64,000 nucleotides of DNA from Pempheris klunzingeri (Eukaryota; Chordata; Actinopteri; Acropomatiformes; Pempheridae): assembly GCF_042242105.1 (NCBI RefSeq), contig NC_092027.1, positions 13,140,221-13,204,220 of the forward strand. Reading direction: 5' to 3'. Position 1 is the stretch's first letter. Every line of letters starts with the position of its first letter. Below are positions 1 to 13,000 of this stretch, piece by piece. The notes below the pieces were generated by a model. That model searched no databases. It saw nothing but the letters and a program-made list of their open reading frames with translations, and had not been told where the DNA came from. A program made the position numbers and the translations under genes.

Positions 1-1021
1 TGATCCTCAGTGTGTGTTAGTGTTCATATCGAAAATCTAGGAGAATAGATGAAGTGGCACTGACTTACTTGTGTAGCGACAATCTTACTTGTGTAGCAAC
101 AAAATGCTGGTACACATCGAAATGAAAGTAACAGTAGAGTTGGAGTTTTATTGCAAGTCATCTACCAAAATAATTGTGTCTGATGTGAGATGGTGCAGCC
201 CTCACCAAAATACTGATTCGAGTCTGGTCTGGTGCGTGCTGTGACATCATGTACTAATCTCTTATTCTCTTTTTCTTTCTGCTCCACCCTCCTCCTCACT
301 CCTTCCTGATTCTTTTTTCCCCCACTCACTGTTTCACCCACCTTCTTCAACTCCCTGTCCCCACCACTGTCTGTCTGTCTCTTTGTCTGTCTGTCTCTCT
401 CTTTCTCTCACTCTAGCAACCATGGGCAAAAGACAGGAGCAGAGGGGAGAGAGAGAAGTATGTGAGCTCTCCACTGCAGTATTGATGACCCAATGATCCC
501 CTGCAGAACAGAGCCAGTCAGGCAGACAGAGTGAGGCTCAACTCAGAATCAAAATCAGAATCAGCGCTACAACCATTCAAAGCAACCAATTGAGCAGGAT
601 ATGAATGGTAAATCTTATCTAATGCCGTAATGCTGCTGTGTGGGTGGCACAGTTAATAGAGTAGAGTGCATTACGTATTAGGTTTATGGCCTATTGCCAA
701 AAATGTTGACTGTTGATTGTATCACACAACCACACTTTCATCTGTACTTCAAATGTTTGATTTTTGCATGATCAGTGTCTGCCTTACAATGACCAATATA
801 TTTATTTGCGAGGTGTTTAGATTAAATACCAACAAGGAGATGTTGGATTTATTTGTGGACTTCTTATCCAGTTGATAATATTGTTTTTATTTCTGTCGTC
901 AGGTCCTTGAATCTTCTTGCCAGCTGTTAGAAGAAGGCAGCTACAAAGAAGAAACACATTTTCAAACAGCAGAAAACATTCCTCCTTTTCCTCCCTAAGC
1001 ACCAGCAAGACCGTCCACTGA
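1..1021 (+). other. ahdc1: ahdc1 upstream region and 5' UTR exon
   Basis: No coding gene is visible here. A strong pyrimidine tract with AG at about 417-419 and a second acceptor at 901 (exon from about 902) suggest non-coding leader exons of ahdc1. The first candidate exon carries an ATG at 421 in good context that opens a 24-codon reading frame; it could be an upstream ORF if the exon is transcribed. Both exon calls rest only on splice-site appearance. Confidence 0.4.
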
Positions 1022-4000
1022 ATGAGTGGTTTGTCAGATCACCTACATTCAGGCCAAACTGGGGCTCCAGCAGGCTGTGGGGGGACTCAGTCAGAGGAAA
1101 AAGAGTGTGTGGAGGCACTGGAGGGGTTGGCAGGGCCCGAGCTCTGGACCAGGGAGCTCGGGCTCCAGGAGGGGTCCCAGGATCCCTCTGACGATGGACT
1201 GGCACCGGTGACCTCCGACCACTTTCCCTCCTCTTCTCCTTCAGCCCTGGCCAACGGCCTCCATCTACAGAGAGGGCTGGGGCACAGCACTTGCCGGCGG
1301 AGGCAAACGGAGACTCATACTACTGCTGAGGCAGAAACATTTGCAGAGACTCTTAGAAACATGCAAACGCACATAGACCCAGATGTGCATGCACAGGCTG
1401 ATACACACTCACGCGTGGATAATTGTGGACTCATTGATATCAGCGCACATACGGGTTCTGTAGGGCCTGAACGCTCCAGAACTCTTAGACCAGAGGCCAT
1501 ACACACAACCTCACCTCAACCCCTGTCTTTGGCACTTAGCAATCATCCTGCCTCCAGTAATCAGCTGGCAGCCCCAGTCCTCACTACGGAGACAGACATG
1601 CCCTCAACCTTTTGTCCAGTGCCTGTTGGTCCAAACCCAAACACTGGCTCCTCTCCTCTTCCTGTGGAGGCGGAGAAGAAGTATGCACTCCGCAGCTCTG
1701 GACGTCCCCGATTCCCCTGTCATCTGCGCAAATCCTCCCGCCTCCGCCGAAGTCTAGAGGATGGGGAGAAGAGAGTGGGTAGGGAGAAGGGAGGAGAGGA
1801 GGAGGATGAAGTATTGGAGGAGAAGATCTGGAGGGCTAAAGAGGAGGAGGTGGCTGTTGGTGAGAAAGAAGAGCAATTGTCTGTGGAGGCTCTTCTCCCC
1901 ACTGTTCCCTGTCCCACAGACATCGCTCTTGCTCTAACTGTACCCAAACCTGTTCCTAAAGCTATACCTAAACCTGGGCCTAGACTCGGGCATAGACCTG
2001 GACCTAAGTCCAGGTCTAGGCCTGCACCTAAATCTGTCCATAAAGCAGGTCCTAAAAGTGTCATGAAAAAGCGTCAGGCAGCCCAGTCCATATCTCAACG
2101 TGCTACCCCTCATCTCCCATTTGCAAACACATCCACCATCCCTGCACCTCTGCTGACTGTGAAGGAGGAACCCGTTGGGGAGTTGGGGACATCCTCTTCC
2201 AATAAGCGGAGACGTGGGCATTTTGTTGGCGTAAGTTAATTTACAGTTACGCATCATCGTAGTTACCCCTTGAGTTAACACACAATTTCATACATGTATA
2301 AAATAGATGTTTATACAATTTGCTGTTGCATTTGTCTTCTGTTGGTCTCTGCTTTACAGGTGAGGAAGATTGTTGTGAAGGTGGCTCGCATTCCTGTCAG
2401 CCTTAGCCGCCGACAGAAGAGCTACAAGATTTCCAACTTGGAGACAATTACAGGTGCAGAGAAAGGCAATGATGGCGGTCTGGAGGGCTCAGAGGCAGTT
2501 CGAGAGCCGACCGCGCTTCTCCGCATGAAGAACAATGGTAAGAGTGTCATGGTGATGTTTCCCCCTGGAGAACTCCCTGTGATTATAAAACGCAGACGGG
2601 GACGACCACCTAAACAGGCTGTGCCAGGAATACAAGGAGAGCCTCCGAATGCAGGGAACGCTGGTGGTAATGTAGACCAGCCCAAGAAGCCGCAGAGACG
2701 GCGTCGGACTAAACTCCCTTCCCCTTATCCATCCTATGTTAATGATACTAATGATGTGAAAACAGAGTATGGGGATGTTCTGTCGAAACTGGCCTTTTTA
2801 AACCGCCAACCCCCTGCCACTGGCCGCTGCTCTCCCCCTCGCTGCTGGACACCCAGTGAACCAGAAAGCTTTCATACCCCCTTGGAAAACCCTGGAATAT
2901 CTACTCTGCTACACCGGCTAACAGGGTTTAGACGTCCCCGAGGTGGCAGAGGAGGGGGCATTGGAAGAGGTGGAGGAGCATCAGGGTGGATTGGAGGCAG
3001 TGAGCGCAATAAGAGCACCTTCAGTGATTTCTTTGAATCGATTGGCAAGAAGCGGAAACCGGGCGTGTCTGAGCATGGATTACCAAGGAAAAGGGGAAAG
3101 GGTGGAGGTGGGGTTGGTAGGGGAGGGGGTATTGTAGGAACTGAACATGGGGGAGAGAAAATAGTCAAGAGGAGACGTGTCAGAAAAAATGGTGCTCTTA
3201 AAGGAGACGGGGTGTCCATGGGGCAGGACTGGCCCAATGGCGCAGGTGGCTGGGGAGAGGAGGGGGGTATGAACAAGCAGAAAGGTTTGGGTGGGTATCA
3301 ACTCTGTGGATCTCCAAGGGGGGGGTTTTCCTCCTGTGAGGTTGGAAGGGGAGGTGCCTACAGCAGTCCAGGAGGAAGCAGAGGGGTCGGGCCAGCTGGG
3401 GAGGACTCACAAGGCCTGTTTGCTGGATATTTCCGGTCACTGCTTGACTCAGACGATTCGTCTGACCTGTTGGACATCTCTTCCTCGCAGTCAGACCCCC
3501 GTAAAGCTTCATCCACCCCTGGTTATGAGCCATCTAGTCCAGCTACTGGTCATAGCTGGTCCCCTGCATTCCCCAAGTGGAGCACTAAGGGTGCAAATTC
3601 TGGGGTGGGGGGTTCAGCCCAGACACATAGCTCCTCAACAAGGCCTCCATACAGCTATGGCAGCTTGGCCCAAACATCCCCCACCACTTCTACCTATCCC
3701 AAATCCACTCCTCCATCTCTCTCACACTCCCCTAGCTCCCCCCATCCTGCCTCCTTTGGCCACTACTCCTCTGGCTACTCCTCCTCTTCTCCCGCTGTGT
3801 CACAGAGGTCCTCAGACTGCAGCTTTGCATATGGATCTGGACACAGCAGTGGCAAGGCCACCACTGTTGGTCAAATGGGTTATTCTAGCTACCAGGCAGC
3901 AGCCAAGCGAGGCTACAGTGGATATCCTGCAGCAGGTCATTCCTCCATGGGTCGGGGGGAAACGACAGGATCGACATCACCAGGAGGAGGGTACATGTCT

Positions 4001-6232
4001 GTGGCCAAAAGTAGCCCCTTCAGCTCCTCCTCCTCTCCTGAAGGATACAAACAGTACAACTCCAGTCAGTGGAGCTTGAGGTAAGTCAATGGTGGCTGCC
4101 TGTTATTATAAAAAATATTCAACAGGTAATACAATGAATTCAGGAAATTTCAATTTTCAAAAAGTCTGACAACAGCAGGCAGACAGAAGAGATGTGAAGA
4201 AATTAATAGAAATGTGTCACTTCAGCATTTTCAATTTTAGCATGTCCACCATATGCTAATTAACAGTAGAATACCAGTACCTGATATTACTCAGGGATAA
4301 AACATGTTCGTCTTAAGGATCCATTATACATGAATACATCATACATTTCTCTCTTTTCTCAGGTTCCTATTACTAATGAAAGCAACAACAAGCAGAGAAA
4401 TTTGAAATATTAAGCGCACACATATGCTCATGTGCTATTTGTGTGTTTTATAATTTGTGTTGCTGTATTTATGTTTTCTTTTCAGGCAAGGTTATGGTGG
4501 CTGGTCAACAGACAGCTTTGGACATCAGTATCATGCCTACAGTGAATATGGCTCCAGTGAGTCCAAAGACATCTTGGACATCTCAAACTACACCCCCCAG
4601 AAGGCCAAGCGACAGCCTTTTCCTGAAAGTCTATCAGAATCCTCCTCTGACTCCTCACATCTTGGCTCTGCAGCCCCTGGTAGTGGACCTAGCTCCACAG
4701 GTGGCACGTACAAACAGAATGAGGCCGCCTCCGTTAGTGGAGAGGGTGGTCAGTCAAGTCTGTCCAGTCTGGAGAAGTTGATGATGGACTGGCACGAGAG
4801 TGCTTCAGGGCCCTCGTATAACTGGAGCCAGAACGTCCTCTTCCAAGGCGGAGGAACCAGCAAACCTGGCCGAGGTCGCAGAAAACGGACTGAACCACAA
4901 TCAGAAAAAGAAGGGGGTGCTGCTTTATATTCTGATTCTCCATCCAGTCCCTCCCCAACGCCTACTCCTGGACCTAAGCGGGGAGGGGTTGGAGGACGGG
5001 GCAGAGGGTCTAGAGGAGGGAGAGGGGGGTTGTCTCCGTGTCAAAGAGATCGCCCATCAGGGGCCAAAGGCAGAGGCAAGGCGGCCTCTACATCTGGGGC
5101 AGCAGGAGCAGTGACTGCTGGAGGTCCAGACGTGTCCGGGCTTTTTCAGGAAGGGCTGGACTATTACAGCGGTGACAGTAGTAGCCTCTCTCCTCTGGCC
5201 ACTCCCAATCCTGCACCACCCTCCACCTACCTCCAGGACCCCTGTGAGTACCCTTCCCCTTATTCTGCCCACCCCTCCACACCTTCCTCTGAGGAGCGAT
5301 ATCCAGCCTTATACCCTGGAGAGTCCTCTTCTTCCCTCTCACCCAGTGTCTCATCGCCCCCCTACCCTCCAAAGCCCACCCCTCCTCCGCCCCAGTCTTA
5401 CCACCCTGTTCCCTCCAGGACCTTTTCCCCATCGTGCTCCCCCTCACCTCGGGTAACACCCCACTGTGGGACTGCACTGAGTCCCTCACACCGCCCTCCT
5501 CCAAAAGACCCACAGTTCTCGCAGTACGACTCTCCCAGCTACTGCAGCTCCCCCTACTGGTACGGACAGACATCGCACAGCGGCAGCCCCAGCCCGCACT
5601 CACACAGCACACACTCAAACACAGCCGTCCACACACACAGTAACCCGCACACAAGTCCTCATGGAAATACACATCCGCTCGCTAGTCCAAACGCGAACAC
5701 ACACACACACATGACCCCGACGGCCCATGACACACACCATCACAATACGCAGCCCCACGCCAACCTTAGCTCACACAACACCCATCCCGCCTCACACCTC
5801 CAGAGCAACCCCCTCTCCCACTCAAACCCCCACACCAACAATCAGCCCCACCACAACACACACACCAACCCCAATTCTCACCTCCCCCCCCATACACACT
5901 CCAACCCCAGTCCTAGCCTCCACTCCCACACAACACCTGTGCTTTATGAGGAGTGCAGCCCTTCCTCGGCTGTGGCCCCCCACAAGCGGGATCTGACCCC
6001 CCATGCTCTGAGCACAGGCCACCGCCAGGGCCCCTTGCCTCATTCCCCATACCCCAAACCTCCCATGGACTCCTCGCCCCATCAGGAGGACGCTAGCGGC
6101 TTCTCCTTGTCCCACCAATCCTACCAGGGCATGGGACACCGCTACCCCTCCCAGACGGCTCAGGGAGGTGGGGTGCTGTGCCAGCTCCTGGACCCAACCA
6201 ATGATGACAGCTTCAGCGTCACCAGCCTGTAA
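1022..6232 (+). CDS. ahdc1: Ahdc1 (Gibbin), AT-hook DNA-binding protein, 3 coding exons
   Basis: Exons 1022-2230, 2360-4080 and 4486-6232 join in frame to 1558 residues, close to human AHDC1 in size. Recognised conserved blocks are the basic segment VRKIVVKVARIPVSL, the AT-hook core RRRGRPPK near residue 480, SDVLSKLAFLNRQ, RCSPPRCWTPSEPES, the acidic SLLDSDDSSDLLD, DILDISNYTPQKAK, SLSSLEKLMMDW and the C-terminal end VTSL. The family is a nuclear chromatin-associated regulator; human haploinsufficiency causes Xia-Gibbs syndrome. Exon 1 (403 codons) is poorly conserved, with a KYALRSS block and a PKP/PGP basic repeat at residues about 309-345. Exon 3 carries a His/Asn/Thr/Ser/Pro tract at residues about 1345-1462. 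To my knowledge human AHDC1 codes from one exon, so the two introns (129 and 405 bp, both GT-AG) are notable. The start follows the only long open exon, but the N terminus does not match human, so an upstream coding exon is possible. Confidence 0.93.
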
Positions 6233-7155
6233 CAGCAGGTGAGTTTATTCAACCTTCATACAAACAATAAAGGCCATCTTTAAACTAAGGGCCACCGCTT
6301 TCCACATTTCCACATTTCCACATTACTGTTTGATTACTGAGGATGTCATACGTATGAATATAAAGAAAAAAGACACAAATGAATGAATTTATGCATCAAT
6401 AGATACACCAAAATGTAAGGCTGTTTATTACATGATATTTAATTGGATGATGAAGCACTAATAGTATTTGTAATTAGTAAATAAAAAGTTGATATACATA
6501 TTTACAGATGAATTTTTGTATCAGTTTCACAAAACACCCTTATGTAATTGGTAAGTAGAGAAGTTAAAGATAGAAGATGAGAGAGACGCTCTGGGTCAAT
6601 GTCTGGAAGTGATTGATAATTTTAAGTTGTACATGGTTGGTATGTTTTTTATGATAGTTTGTTTGCCAAAGATGCTGTGAAAGTCCATGTAAACTCGGAA
6701 GTTGCATTGCAAATACGTAAGACAGAACAGTAATAGCAGCAACACTACAGGGCACATTACTCACTGCGTTGCTTTTAACACCAGATCAAATAATGGAAAT
6801 CTGGCCTTAGTAACAGTAAAGAATGTTTACAAAGACCTTGATGAGTGTCAAGGTTTAGTTCATGGAATTCATAGAATGCTTTTCATTTTAACAATGTCAA
6901 ATATTAGTCTCAAAGTACTCTACCTCTCTCCACATCTTTCTGTCTCCCTCTGTTTTTCTTTCAGGTGCATTCAATCCAAGCTTTTACAGATTTGCAAGCA
7001 TTTTTTTTTCTTTTTTGGTAAGGAGACTTCTTTGTGAGAGACTGTGAAATGAAGGGTGAGAATTTAGCTGCCAGCTTTGGACAGTAAAGCTTTAATTCTC
7101 CAGCACTGACAATCAAGATCAACCGCAACAAACAAAAGCATGCACTCACACAAAT

Positions 7156-7158
<3 letters not shown>

Positions 7159-7204
<46 letters not shown>
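7159..7204. repeat. (AC)n microsatellite
   Basis: Pure AC dinucleotide array of about 46 bp in the presumed ahdc1 3' UTR. Confidence 0.95.
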
Positions 7205-7206
<2 letters not shown>

Positions 7207-8033
7207 CGCATGTGCAGAGTAATCACTACCTAAACATAAACACATAAAACCATACATGTGTGCACTCACTCACACTGTATGCTGGAATGAGGGAATGGCC
7301 GAGAGGAGCTGACAGATGAATACCAGACGCTGACGTACAGAGACCAACCTGCTTCCTCACCCCTGTGAGTCCTGCTGTGATACATAGAGGATTCCATTTC
7401 CAGTCTGTATGTCACCAAATCTTTCTGGTCCTGTTCTGTACATCTGCAATATGGACAAGCTAGGATCACACTGCTCCCCCACTCTTTCTGTGTCTTTCGT
7501 CTGTTCTCTCTCAACCTCCCCTCCTCTGCTAAACCAGCAACTGTGGTCTGCACTCGACCAACACTAACCCTGCATTTCTGTCTTGTGCCCTAAGCTGAAC
7601 CGCATCTGAGCCCAAATCAACTTTTTAAATACCATGAGCCTAGCAAATGTCCCGCTCTGTGCACTCCTTGTGTTGTGTACCGTAAGAGAAAAGTGGACTA
7701 AACCAGTTTCTGCTCTTGAAATACCAGCATCTGTACATATGACTCCAGCTCCAAGCCAGGGGCCTCCTCTTCATTCTGAAGGTCCGTCATCAACATGCCC
7801 TCCTCAGCGCTCTGCCATGGTTTCTCTGCTCTGGGGGGTGGGGGAGAGAGGACTGCAGCATGGAGACCCAACATCCTGTGTTTTGCTGTTTTAACTACAA
7901 GGGAAAGAGACATTGGAATCACACAACGGCCCCAAAGAGACTCTTGTTTTCTGTGTGCAAATGTGAGACAGAGGAGGGTGACTGCAGTAATGCATGTATT
8001 TGTGTGTATGTGTGCATTTACATGTGAGTGTGA

Positions 8034-8052
8034 GCGTGTGTGTGTGTGTGTG

Positions 8053-8101
<49 letters not shown>

Positions 8102-8114
8102 GTGTGTGCGTGCC
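8034..8114. repeat. (TG)n microsatellite
   Basis: TG array of about 80 bp with a few CG interruptions (GCGTG). Reading frames made of Cys-Val repeats across it are artefacts. Confidence 0.95.
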
Positions 8115-8379
8115 TGTGGGGTCAAAAGGAGTGGAGCTCACCAGACACCAAAGTCTTGGCGGGGTCTCATTCTTTCTTTTACTCTCTCCCTTCTTTTTTC
8201 TGTGGTCTTGTGTTGTTTGGTGGTTTTTGTGATGAAAAAAATTGTATATCTGTCTGTTACATATCATGTATGTATCTGAGGTGCAAAATATTTAAATACA
8301 CATTCTGTTCTTGCCATTGGTAATCTTGTCTATAGCATAGTGCTTATTTAAGGGATTAAGGGAGGTGTGAGGATGTTTT

Positions 8380-8383
<4 letters not shown>

Positions 8384-8418
<35 letters not shown>
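8384..8418. repeat. (TG)n microsatellite
   Basis: Pure TG array of about 35 bp. Confidence 0.95.
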
Positions 8419-8419
<1 letters not shown>

Positions 8420-8421
<2 letters not shown>

Positions 8422-8795
8422 TTTTAGAGCCTCCCTGAGTATTGGGCTTTGCCCAGGCTGTCTGGGACTGAGAGCGAGAGAGTTCAGTCAAGGACACAAT
8501 TCGACAGGGAGTGAAAGGGAGGGGAGGAGAGGAATGGATGGCGGGGAGGGAAGGATGTGTTGGAGGGGAAAGAAAGAAACCAGACTGAGGAAATCAGAAA
8601 AGAGTGTCGGAGAGGTTTTAAAGCCAGTGAAACAAAATGCACAAAAATGCACGGCTTCAAAATTCCTCTTCCAAATAAGGAAATGTATTAAAGCACAGTT
8701 CTCTGGTGGTACCAGAGAACTGACAGGAAGAGACCCCATTCTCATTTCATGTCCTCACAGGAAAACTTGCTATAATAGAGTAAATATTGTACATC

Positions 8796-8831
<36 letters not shown>

Positions 8832-9176
8832 CAGACAGACAGAGAGAGCGAGGGAGAAAGAAAGCAGATGGGGGGAGTTTACTTGCTGCATATTGTGTAC
8901 AGTTTGTCAACAGGCTGACTAAATAGACTCAGACATGGCCGGAGGAGATGTGTTTGCTGTGACATTCCACTGTAAGGTGGAAGGGGACACGCTCTGTCAA
9001 CAACACTACATGACAGACAGACAGGAAGAGGGTGCAGGGCAACAGCTCTCCTTCAGACTTTTCTTTTGTGCCATATTTATGTCACATAAAAGCAATTTAA
9101 ATACAAATAATTATGTTCTGCTCATCACGTTTAAGGATGCTAATCTGTTATAATCTAACATTATTTCTCAACAATC
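8420..9176. other. Non-coding stretch between ahdc1 and the METTL24-like gene
   Basis: No gene is seen. The stretch contains a purine-rich part at about 8500-8600 and a further (TG)n array at about 8802-8830. Part may belong to the ahdc1 3' UTR. Confidence 0.5.
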
Positions 9177-9574
9177 AGTGGTAGAGATACTCAGATCTTA
9201 CACCCGAATATAAAAATACTCATCACAAGTAAAAGTCCTGCATTTTATTATGTAAAGGTACGTAAGTATCCAAAAGTGCGTACAGCAAAAGTATTCATTA
9301 TGCAGCAGAATGCCCCCTCAGTTTATATTAAATGATTTGATTACTGATCCATTAAAAGTAGCTAATGAGGAGCTGAATTTAACAACTTTTACTTTAAGTT
9401 TATCCAATAAAACCATGCATCAAATTTTATATACTAACTATAGGGTTAGTATGTAAAATCCCTTGATGTTAAATTAATGTAGCAGTAAAAGGTACAATAT
9501 TTCCCTCAAATAATGTAGTGAAATAAATTACATTAGCCCACCCAAGTATTTAGTTACAGGCCACAAACACCACT
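9177..9574. mobile_element. Teleost interspersed repeat with AGTGGT ends (MITE-like)
   Basis: The copy opens with AGTGGTAGAGATACTCAGAT and closes with TATTTAGTTACAGGCC followed by ACCACT, so AGTGGT is inverted at the two ends. The interior has the TACTCATCACAAGTAAAAGT and TATTCATTATGCAGCAGAAT phrases of a very common fish repeat. It is decayed and has no coding capacity. Related copies lie near 22570, 44926 and 53830. I cannot assign a superfamily from memory with confidence. Confidence 0.65.
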
Positions 9575-10098
9575 TCTGCTTCAGCAATAAGTCCATGTGG
9601 AAAAGTAGTCCATGTATAACAATACTAATTCAAACAACAGTGATAATAATTAATTAATATATAATTATTAGTGATATTTAGATCACTACTGAGGGCTGTT
9701 TGTGCGTTGCTTAACCACGTTTTAGATTAGCAATAACTAACTGTATTTTCTTAATATGAAGTTTTTTGGTCAGTTTTCTCAATATATGAGCGAAAGAGAG
9801 TATTTTAACCAACATGTGGGTTAATTGTAAACTGTATGAGTTAGTTTTGGGCTAAATAAAAGACACAAAGTCACTGTGCCAATAAGGCCACCATGGACCG
9901 AGGAATGCGCTTCGTCATCACGACTTTCCCCTGGGGGTGAGGAGGAGGAGGAGGAGGAGGAGGTCAGGGAGGAAAGAGGAGGAGGGCTGTCCTCAGCTGG
10001 GACTTTCCTCGCTGCCCTCCAGAAAAAGTTGAATCACGGGGCACCGCGCCGGAGATGTTCCCCGGTGCAGCCACGGAGGAGGAGGAGCAGGAGGAGGC

Positions 10099-13000
10099 AT
10101 GCGGTCCTGTACGCGGTGGCGGGGCCTCCCCCTCCGCTCGGGGATACTTCTCCTAGTCCCCCCACTCCTCTTCGCCCTCCAGCTGCTCGTCTTCGGGCCA
10201 CGGCTGCCTCGACCCGCCGGGACCGGGGTGGAGGAGCAGGAGGAAGGCGCGGTTGCCTTCTCCGTTATTAGCATCGAGCCGGAGAGGAACTCACACCAGC
10301 GGAGATCCACGTCCCGGGGACCGGGTCTGCTGCAGGAGGAGGAGGAGGAGGAAGAGGAGGTGGATGATGGGGAAACGAGGGAGGGGGCACGAGCGTATGA
10401 GGATGAGAATGAGATGCACTCACGCCAGGTAAATACACGCACTAGAGAAAAAGTTGAATTGAAATGTTTCTGAATGCTTTAAGTATTTAATGAATGACAT
10501 GACAGGTAGACTTTTTAGGGGGAACATGTCAATTTTTCACCTTCACCTACAGAATATATAGAATAAAATAGGTGAAGACATCACCTATTTACTCAGACCC
10601 CACTTAACTGTATGCAATAAAGCTAACGCCAATATATATTTCTAAATATACTGAATTTGAACTGAGACTAAGTAGGAGACAGCTGCAGGAATACTGGAGC
10701 CTACATGCTCATCTTAGGGTTACAGACAAACAGTGCACCCTGCTGCTGTGTTTTCCTCATCCAGTTTCTTCATTATGGTGGGTCAGTTTGTGCACGGCTC
10801 TGTGAATTATTACTAACATGATGGAACAGGTGAGGGCTGGGGGTGAGCACAGCACCGACCCCGGATCAGAGAGAGGTGACAGCTGTTCTCTCTTTCTCTC
10901 TTTGCCCTTGCGAAGAGCTTCAACCTTCATCTGTGTGTGTGTGTGTGTGTGTCCTCTCTGTACCTTAAACTCCTTCCCTTCACTCCTCACCCTCCTCCCA
11001 CCCCTCTCTTTTATTCTCCTTGTCTCTCACTGTCTCTTTTTCTGCCCAAAGCTAAACTCTCTGACTCATGCTTGTGAATCATCAACCCCCCCTTCCTCAC
11101 GAAGGTTGCCATGGTGACCACAGGGTTCAGTCTGAGTTGTGTGTGTGTGGGGGAGGGGGGGTGGGGGGGGACTTTGTGTGTGTTTGTGTGTGTGTGTGTT
11201 TGTGTGTTACAGTGCCCCAGGCAATCAGGGCTGAGGTCAGAGCCTGTGACCTGCCTCATTCCTGGGGCAGGGGGTGCACACACACTCCCACACATTACTG
11301 TCATTTCTATTCAGATCCCCTCCACATTGCCGTGAATCTCTTGGTATGCCTCGCACTGCAGTATCAATATATTGACACGTATGCGTACGCATGTTCCCAG
11401 GTGGGGCCCAGAACATTGGAGGTGCAGCCGTGGGTGGCAGGCAAGCCGTCCTTCGCAGCAGAACTCAATCGTATCGTCACGTATATCACCAAGCCACAGG
11501 TAGGCTGCACCTGACATCACATAAAACACAGCCGAGGCGTCAAATTAAAACATCTTACCTCCAAGGAGTTGTCATTCACCAAACTGGAGACAACAAGTAG
11601 AAACAATAATCTCATCAAATCTCTTGAAAAGGTGCGAAAACAGAGTCACTGTGTGAAATATTCGAATGCACCTTAAAGGCCTCTATCATCATAGATATTA
11701 TCTAACACAACCAGGACATTTATAATTTGTATTTACGGTGTATGGCACATTTTAACTGTGCGACGCTGTTACATTCTGTTAACATTTGAAGCATTTAAAA
11801 CAATAATGAGCAGTGAGAAATGTCAGGATACACAATGATGCATTTGAAATGTGAAATAATAAATAATAAAGGAACTAATTATACTGCATTACATACTGTT
11901 TATAGTTTAATGTGATGACTGCATGTGACCTCTCATCACAGGTTGCAGTGAGCTCTTAGCAAGTTAAGCAAAATGTCCCTTTTCAGACTGATTCATCTGA
12001 ATAATTTGGATTGTGGAAATGTAACAAAAAAAAAAAAGCATCCAGTATTTCATGAGAAATAATGGTAAAATATAGGGACCAACTAAAGTAATTTCTTCTT
12101 TTCTGTCCTTCTGACTTCTCAAATTTATGTTGTGACCCTTGGGGGGCCCCTTCCTCAGGTTAGGAACCACAGGTCCAATATTTTGGGCTCTTGCTGTGTG
12201 AGTGAAGGTCTGAAACTACACTCCAGCTCATGAGGGACCTGCCGATACTGTAGCCAGGAGTTAGATTTTGCCAAGCCTTAAGAGTGATCAATAAAAACTT
12301 TTCTTTTTCAGCAACTTCACTTCTACAACTGCAGACTTCTCGTGTGGGGGTTAACGTAGCTGTAATATGATCAGTCAGACGCTGTCAGTATCCTGGCAGC
12401 AGAATTCAGCAAAATCTGGAGACTTTTGGTTCCAGTCTGAAGACTCCCATACAAAACTTAAGACTCCCGTAACACCAAATGCAGGAGAACTGGGAGACAA
12501 CATGATCAAACCAAACTTTATTGATCCCCCATAGGGAGAAATTTCACAGGAATTTATCATTCCTGCCACAAAATTAGATGACTCTCAAAGTCGTAAATTT
12601 CACAAGCTTTCACACAATGTCCTCTTCTTTAACTTCCTCTCTCTCCTCTTATTTATATGCTAATTCTGTGAAAGGCTGCTCTCACACCTCTACCCAGCCC
12701 ATCTAATGTGACCTCTCTCCTTCTGTCTGTCTCCAGCTGAACTGCTCCAGTGTTTTGTCTCCGGGTCAGCCTCAGGCGTCACAGCCCCCTGCAGGTTCAC
12801 CCGACTGGCTGCTGTGTGCTGAGGACTGGCTTCTTCCGGCTGCAGATGTGCCCTGTGTTGCATACTCCTTTAGGTGCGACCATATGTCTGTATTAGGGGT
12901 GTAACAGTATACATATTCCCATTGTACATTTTCAGTATGGGTCTTTGGGTTTGTTACACGTGTTTACTAAATGAATGCACCATTTTTCTCCCCAGTGCAC

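Larger units (their letters stand above)
6233..8330 (+). other. ahdc1: ahdc1 3' UTR with a likely intron
   Basis: A consensus donor (CAG|GTGAGT) lies 7 bases after the stop codon and a good acceptor (TTTCTTTCAG) ends at 6964, so most of 6240-6964 is probably a 3' UTR intron. A donor this close to the stop should not trigger nonsense-mediated decay. The sequence after 6965 is non-coding and rich in CA/TG microsatellites. No convincing AATAAA end was found, so the transcript end is unknown. Confidence 0.5.

Noticed and set aside
927-2064. Minus-strand ORFs under ahdc1 exon 1
   Set aside because: They mirror the codon bias of the ahdc1 exon and match no known protein.
7698-8926. Long reading frames of Thr-His or Cys-Val repeats on both strands
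   Set aside because: They are translations of CA/TG microsatellites with no family features.
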